From Chloroflexota bacterium (GTDB lineage Bacteria > Chloroflexota > Dormibacteria > Aeolococcales > Aeolococcaceae), in the NCBI GenBank assembly GCA_003491925.1, contig DNAU01000011.1:1-8514 (forward strand): a stretch of 8,514 nucleotides of DNA, given 5' to 3'. Under the pieces are notes generated by a model. The model did no database searches, was not told the origin of the DNA, and saw nothing but the letters and a program-made list of their open reading frames with translations. The translations under genes and the position numbers were made by a program. Shown piece after piece: positions 5,890 to 8,514 of this stretch (position 1 is the stretch's first letter; each line of letters begins with the position of its first letter).

Positions 5890-6804
5890 TCAGAAGTTGC
5901 CAGGAAGGATCCAGCCTTGCGAAGCCCCATAGGCCTGGCACGTTGCAAGGTCCGTACCCGTGCACGTCCAGACCCACACCACGACGGTCGGCGGGGTCTC
6001 GGAAGGTGGCGTCGGCGAGCCGCCGAAGCTCCCTCCGCTCGAGGGCCCCACCGAGCAGCCGTCGCCGCCCATCCCGTCGAGGCTGCCGTCGTCCTCCGGC
6101 ATCACCGAGTAGCAGAAGGTGAGATCCTGCCAATACGGCGAACTATTCAGCTCCACGGCGGCGAGATACCCCTCTGACGTCGTCTCCGAGCTCGTCCAAG
6201 GAAGCTGCACGGGTGTCACCGCCCATGACCTGGTGGTCGCCGAGCCCGGGACGGAGCAGTACGGTTCCGTCGGCTGCGAGTCCCCAGTGGCACACGTGGT
6301 CATCGAGACATCGACGAGGGGAGCGACCTGCGGGTGGGGCGTCGGGGTGGGCGTTGGCAGCTGCGGCGAAGGGGTCGGGATCGGGGCACGCGATGGTGCA
6401 GGGGAAGTCGCCGCTGAGGGCCATGGCGTCAGAGGCGGTGTCGGTCTTGCCGTCGCAGGCCGGGTGGCGGGTGACGACGAGGAGGGGGCCGCACTCGGCG
6501 TCGAGGTCCAGGCGATGGGAGTTGAACTTGGCGTCTCGGCACCGGACGGGGTCGCGGCGCCGTTCATGGTGGCGGTCGGCTTCGCCGACCCCGAGTGACC
6601 TATGGGCACCCTCCCAGTGGGCGGAGGCGGGCTAGAAGGCGAGCAGGATGCTACGACGAGCGCAACGGCAAGGAGGATCATCCCGACCAACGCCCATCCG
6701 CGCCGCCACCGCCAGCGAGATGAGGTGACCGCGGGAAGATGGCCAGAGTCAGTGACCCTGTCTGATGCACCTAGCCGAACGGACTCAGATTCCCCGTCCT
6801 CCAT
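5890..6804 (-). CDS. Membrane-anchored or lipoprotein-like secreted protein with Pro/Ser/Thr-rich stalk
   Basis: A 304-residue exported protein of unknown function. Residues 1-36 are cytoplasmic and end in the basic run RWRWRR. Residues 37-52 (ALVGMILLAVALVV) are a hydrophobic segment followed directly by VASC, a lipobox-like motif with Cys54. The protein may thus be a lipoprotein with an unusually long pre-sequence or a single-pass type II membrane protein. Residues 55-160 form a low-complexity Pro/Ser/Thr/Ala stalk, including TPTPTP, typical of wall-spanning linkers. The C-terminal domain (161-304) has six cysteines (171, 183, 231, 250, 281, 289), enough for three disulfides, and many aromatic residues; I do not recognise its fold. 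The ATG at 6804 follows GGAGG with 8-nt spacing, much better than the in-frame ATG at 6819 or the open frame reaching 7140. It is a lone leftward gene with no operon partner in view. Confidence 0.72.
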   Translation of the reverse strand: MEDGESESVRLGASDRVTDSGHLPAVTSSRWRWRRGWALVGMILLAVALVVASCSPSSPPPPTGRVPIGHSGSAKPTATMNGAATPSGAETPSSTPIAWTSTPSAAPSSSSPATRPATARPTPPLTPWPSAATSPAPSRAPIPTPSPQLPTPTPTPHPQVAPLVDVSMTTCATGDSQPTEPYCSVPGSATTRSWAVTPVQLPWTSSETTSEGYLAAVELNSSPYWQDLTFCYSVMPEDDGSLDGMGGDGCSVGPSSGGSFGGSPTPPSETPPTVVVWVWTCTGTDLATCQAYGASQGWILPGNF

Positions 6805-7196
6805 CGTCGGTTCCTCCATTGGGCCAGCCGAACGCCACCGCTGACCCTTCGCCGAGGTTCCTTGGCCACCACCGCCGTCGGGCCGTGACGTCGTCGGCTT
6901 TGACCTAACCGCAATAGGCACGACCACACAACAGCAGCGATGAACACGGTCTAGGGCCGGGAATGGCAGGTAAGACTGACTTGCCCGAGCGAGGGGCACC
7001 GCACATCCCTGCGGACCTGGCGTCAGCCATGCGCGTACCCGACGCCCATGTCCATGTCCTGCATCGCTAACGCGGCTGCACATTTTCAAAACAAGGGCGT
7101 CGCCCGACCACTGCCGATGGCACACGTCTCTCGCCGGCACCTTCCCTTCGGCTGCAGGACCTCACCTCGCTCCAGACCTAGCACCTGTTGGCCGCC

Positions 7197-7240
7197 CCGC
7201 AGGGGCCTGCGGTATGACGCGAAGTTACGATTCACGTAAC
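7197..7240. repeat. Two interrupted palindromes (CCGCAGG/CCTGCGG and GTTACG/CGTAAC)
   Basis: CCGCAGGGGCCTGCGG at 7197-7212 has 7-bp arms around a 2-bp centre. GTTACG (7224-7229) and CGTAAC (7235-7240) are perfect 6-bp arms around 5 bp. Such dyads close together are common binding sites for dimeric regulators. Which protein would bind is unknown. Confidence 0.35.
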
Positions 7241-7427
7241 GTGGCGTATGTCGAGCATCGTGTGTTGGCGCCCACGGGCTTAGGGCGTGGATATCCTCTC
7301 GGATGCTCCTCTGCCCCTGCTCGTCGCTGCACCGCACCGCCGACTCCGTCAACCTGACCCTGATGGGCAGGCTCGAGGAAACTCACCCTCCCTGGGTACG
7401 TTCTTTGAGAGCAGGATGCATCCGGGC

Positions 7428-7451
7428 TTGACGCGACGGTACGCAGCGTAC
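7428..7451 (+). promoter_or_regulatory. Possible promoter with operator palindrome GTACGCAGCGTAC
   Basis: GTACGC A GCGTAC (7439-7451) is a perfect 13-bp dyad directly after the -35-like TTGACG (7428-7433), where a promoter spacer would be. The likely -10 (around 7449-7456) is poor. GCATCCGG is repeated at 7418-7425 and 7461-7468, one on each side of the dyad. A helix-turn-helix protein such as the one encoded at 7595 could regulate itself here; this is inference. Confidence 0.35.
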
Positions 7452-7594
7452 GAGATGCTCGCATCCGGTGCGCCGCCTGCAACAGGTTCGTGCTAACGGT
7501 TGCCTTGCGCGCCCGCCCACCCGTACCTTCAGGGCAGGGCCAGGGGCGGCACCCCACCCTCCACCGCTCCCATGCCGATCGGAAACCCGCGACC

Positions 7595-7861
7595 ATGCCG
7601 ACCCCTCTGCTGGCACGCCGCACCGGAACCGTCCGCGTGGACGGCGTCTGGCTACAGGGCCAGCTCGACCTGCGGCTCCTGACCCTCACCGCCTTCGCCG
7701 CGGAGGTGCCCTGCGACGTCGCCACCCTGCGCAAGGCGCTGGCAAGCGGCTCGATCAGCCGCCGGAAAGCCGGCGACATCTTCCAGGCCCTGCGCCGCCT
7801 GCCCATCGAGGACGGGGAGATCGCCTATCTGCTCGGGGTCCGGCAGAAGACCCTCCTTTAG
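7595..7861 (+). CDS. Small XRE-like helix-turn-helix protein
   Basis: An 88-residue basic protein. Residues 28-68 (from RLLTLTAF through IFQALRRL) follow an XRE/Cro-type helix-turn-helix pattern: FAAEV in the first helix, DVATLRKALAS as turn and recognition helix, and ISRRKAGDIFQAL as the following helix. Phage-type repressors and control factors of integrating elements have this form and bind DNA as dimers. Residues 70-88 continue with a second short helical segment (EIAYLLGVRQKTLL). The ATG at 7595 sits at the beginning of the conserved-looking region; the frame is open back to 7490 but lacks features there. Ribosome-site support is weak (GGAA 11 nt upstream). The stop lies 6 bp from the stop of the convergent integrase gene, a placement that fits a regulator or excision-control factor of the same element. 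Confidence 0.7.
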   Translation: MPTPLLARRTGTVRVDGVWLQGQLDLRLLTLTAFAAEVPCDVATLRKALASGSISRRKAGDIFQALRRLPIEDGEIAYLLGVRQKTLL

Positions 7862-7870
7862 TGTTCTTTA
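7856..7870. repeat. Tandem CTTTAG motif between the convergent stops
   Basis: CTTTAG occurs at 7856-7861 and again at 7865-7870, supplying the TAG stop of the helix-turn-helix gene and overlapping the TAA stop of the integrase. The 10-mer CCTTTAGTGT at 7855-7864 also appears at 902-911 inside the inverted repeat beside the serine recombinase. The match may be coincidence, but integrase attachment sites often lie at the ends of integrase genes. Confidence 0.3.
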
Positions 7871-8514
7871 GTCCGCCCGCTCCTGGAAGAAGCGGACGGC
7901 GTCCGCAGCGGCGAACTTGATGTAGCGGTCGGCCGCGCTGCTGGTCCGCCAGCCGCCGACCTCCTTGATCTGGCTCTGGTTCATCCCGCGGCGGGCGCAC
8001 CAGGTGCCGAAGGTGTGGCGGAAGCGGTGAACGTGAGGGTGCTCGACCCCCGCCGCCGCGCCCAGGCGCCGGACGAAGGACTGGATCCCCTCCGCCCTCC
8101 ATCTCTTGCCGTCCTCGTTGAGGAAGAGGGCCTGGGCGGCGTCGGCGGTGCCCTCCGGGTCGTCGGGGTCGCTATAGGGGGTGCCGCGGTCGTGGAGGAG
8201 GTAGCGCCGGATCTCCAGGCTGAAGCGGGTCGTCTTGGTGTCGAGCGGCACCACCCGCCAGCGCCGGCTGGGCTTGGCCCCGGCGAACGGTACGTGGAGG
8301 ACGGGGCCATGACTGTCGTTGCCGACGTCATCCACGTTGGCTCGCTCGATCTCGGACACCCGGAGCCCGGTCCTCCAGGCGAACCGGACGAAAAGGCGCC
8401 GCCCAGGGCTGGCCGCCGCGGCCTCGAGGGCGGCGATCTCCGCCTCCGAGAAGGGGTCGGGGGGCTCCCCGTCACCGGGGTCGACGTTCGGCACCTCCAG
8501 CGTCGCGGGGTCGA
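7868..8514 (-). CDS. Tyrosine recombinase / integrase, 5' end beyond window
   Basis: Catalytic domain of a phage-type tyrosine recombinase, which integrates or excises an element through a 3'-phosphotyrosine link. Counting from the GTG at 8494, the residues are Arg45 (TGLRVSEIE), Lys74 (GAKPSRRWRVVPL), His156 and Arg159 (VHRFRHTFGTW), Trp182 in place of the second His (VGGWRTSS, an accepted substitution) and nucleophile Tyr191 (ADRYIKF). All catalytic positions are present, unlike the truncated copy at 1852-2457. The frame stays open from the GTG to the right edge (reading LE before the GTG), and the expected N-terminal core-binding domain is not in the window. The gene therefore most likely continues to the right, and the GTG is probably internal. 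The C-terminus ends normally shortly after the tyrosine (about 17 residues). It converges on the small helix-turn-helix gene. Confidence 0.92.
   Translation of the reverse strand, partial: DPATLEVPNVDPGDGEPPDPFSEAEIAALEAAAASPGRRLFVRFAWRTGLRVSEIERANVDDVGNDSHGPVLHVPFAGAKPSRRWRVVPLDTKTTRFSLEIRRYLLHDRGTPYSDPDDPEGTADAAQALFLNEDGKRWRAEGIQSFVRRLGAAAGVEHPHVHRFRHTFGTWCARRGMNQSQIKEVGGWRTSSAADRYIKFAAADAVRFFQERAD

Larger units (their letters stand above)
6805..7594. other. 790-bp region without a supported gene, carrying palindromes
   Basis: It lies between divergently oriented genes, so it should contain promoters for both. No frame shows a recognisable domain. The longest alternatives are Arg-rich shadows, and a 69-residue rightward frame at 7287-7496 has no clear ribosome site. 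Interrupted palindromes cluster in the right half and are listed separately. A TTGACG at 7428-7433 is the best -35-like hexamer, with only a weak -10 partner. Confidence 0.5.

Noticed and set aside
5678..6133. Alternative leftward frame extending past the end of the secreted protein
   Set aside because: Its first part is an out-of-frame reading of the secreted protein, and the remainder shows no domain. A frameshift joining the two frames cannot be supported.
7287..7496. Rightward 69-residue open frame in the intergenic region
   Set aside because: No ribosome site or domain, and it runs through the palindromes; too weak to annotate.
7225..7806. Leftward 193-residue open frame
   Set aside because: Antisense to the helix-turn-helix gene, Arg/Ser-rich, no recognisable domain or start signal.

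Overview
This is a GC-rich bacterial window that looks like an accessory or mobile-element region. The GC-rich composition, frequent GTG/ATG starts, Pro/Ser/Thr-rich secreted protein and tyrosine recombinase sequence style fit a high-GC lineage such as Chloroflexota (Thermomicrobia-like) or Actinomycetota. No housekeeping gene or RNA gene is present to fix the taxon. No tRNA, rRNA or CRISPR array was seen.

Layout from left to right. Bases 1-209 carry no gene, but hold a hairpin and TTGGGT motifs spaced 31 bp apart. A small serine recombinase runs leftward (210-878), with a perfect 11-bp inverted repeat just upstream of its start. A rightward 180-residue Cys-rich (probably zinc-binding) protein of unknown function (1244-1786) is followed by a 5'-truncated tyrosine recombinase (1852-2457) that lacks its N-terminal domain and the catalytic Arg of the HxxR motif. 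This pair is bracketed by an exact 14-bp direct repeat (1166-1179 and 2637-2650). A rightward 393-residue protein of unknown function (2621-3802) has a C-terminal segment resembling replication-relaxation / PD-(D/E)XK-like folds. It converges on a leftward Lon-type AAA+ ATPase (3894-5102) that has no protease domain. About 0.8 kb without a recognisable gene (5103-5889) contains several hairpins. A leftward membrane-anchored lipoprotein-like secreted protein (5890-6804) follows. Another 0.8 kb without a convincing gene (6805-7594) carries palindromes that could be operators. The window ends with a small rightward helix-turn-helix protein (7595-7861) converging, with a 6-bp gap, on a leftward tyrosine recombinase that keeps its catalytic residues and runs off the right edge (7868-8514).

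Taken together, two intact-looking recombinases of different chemistry and one decayed one surround or interrupt a few cargo genes of unknown role. The most unusual cargo is the protease-less Lon ATPase and the convergent 393-residue gene next to it. Whether these two work together cannot be decided from this window. They are convergent rather than co-transcribed, so any functional link is inference.
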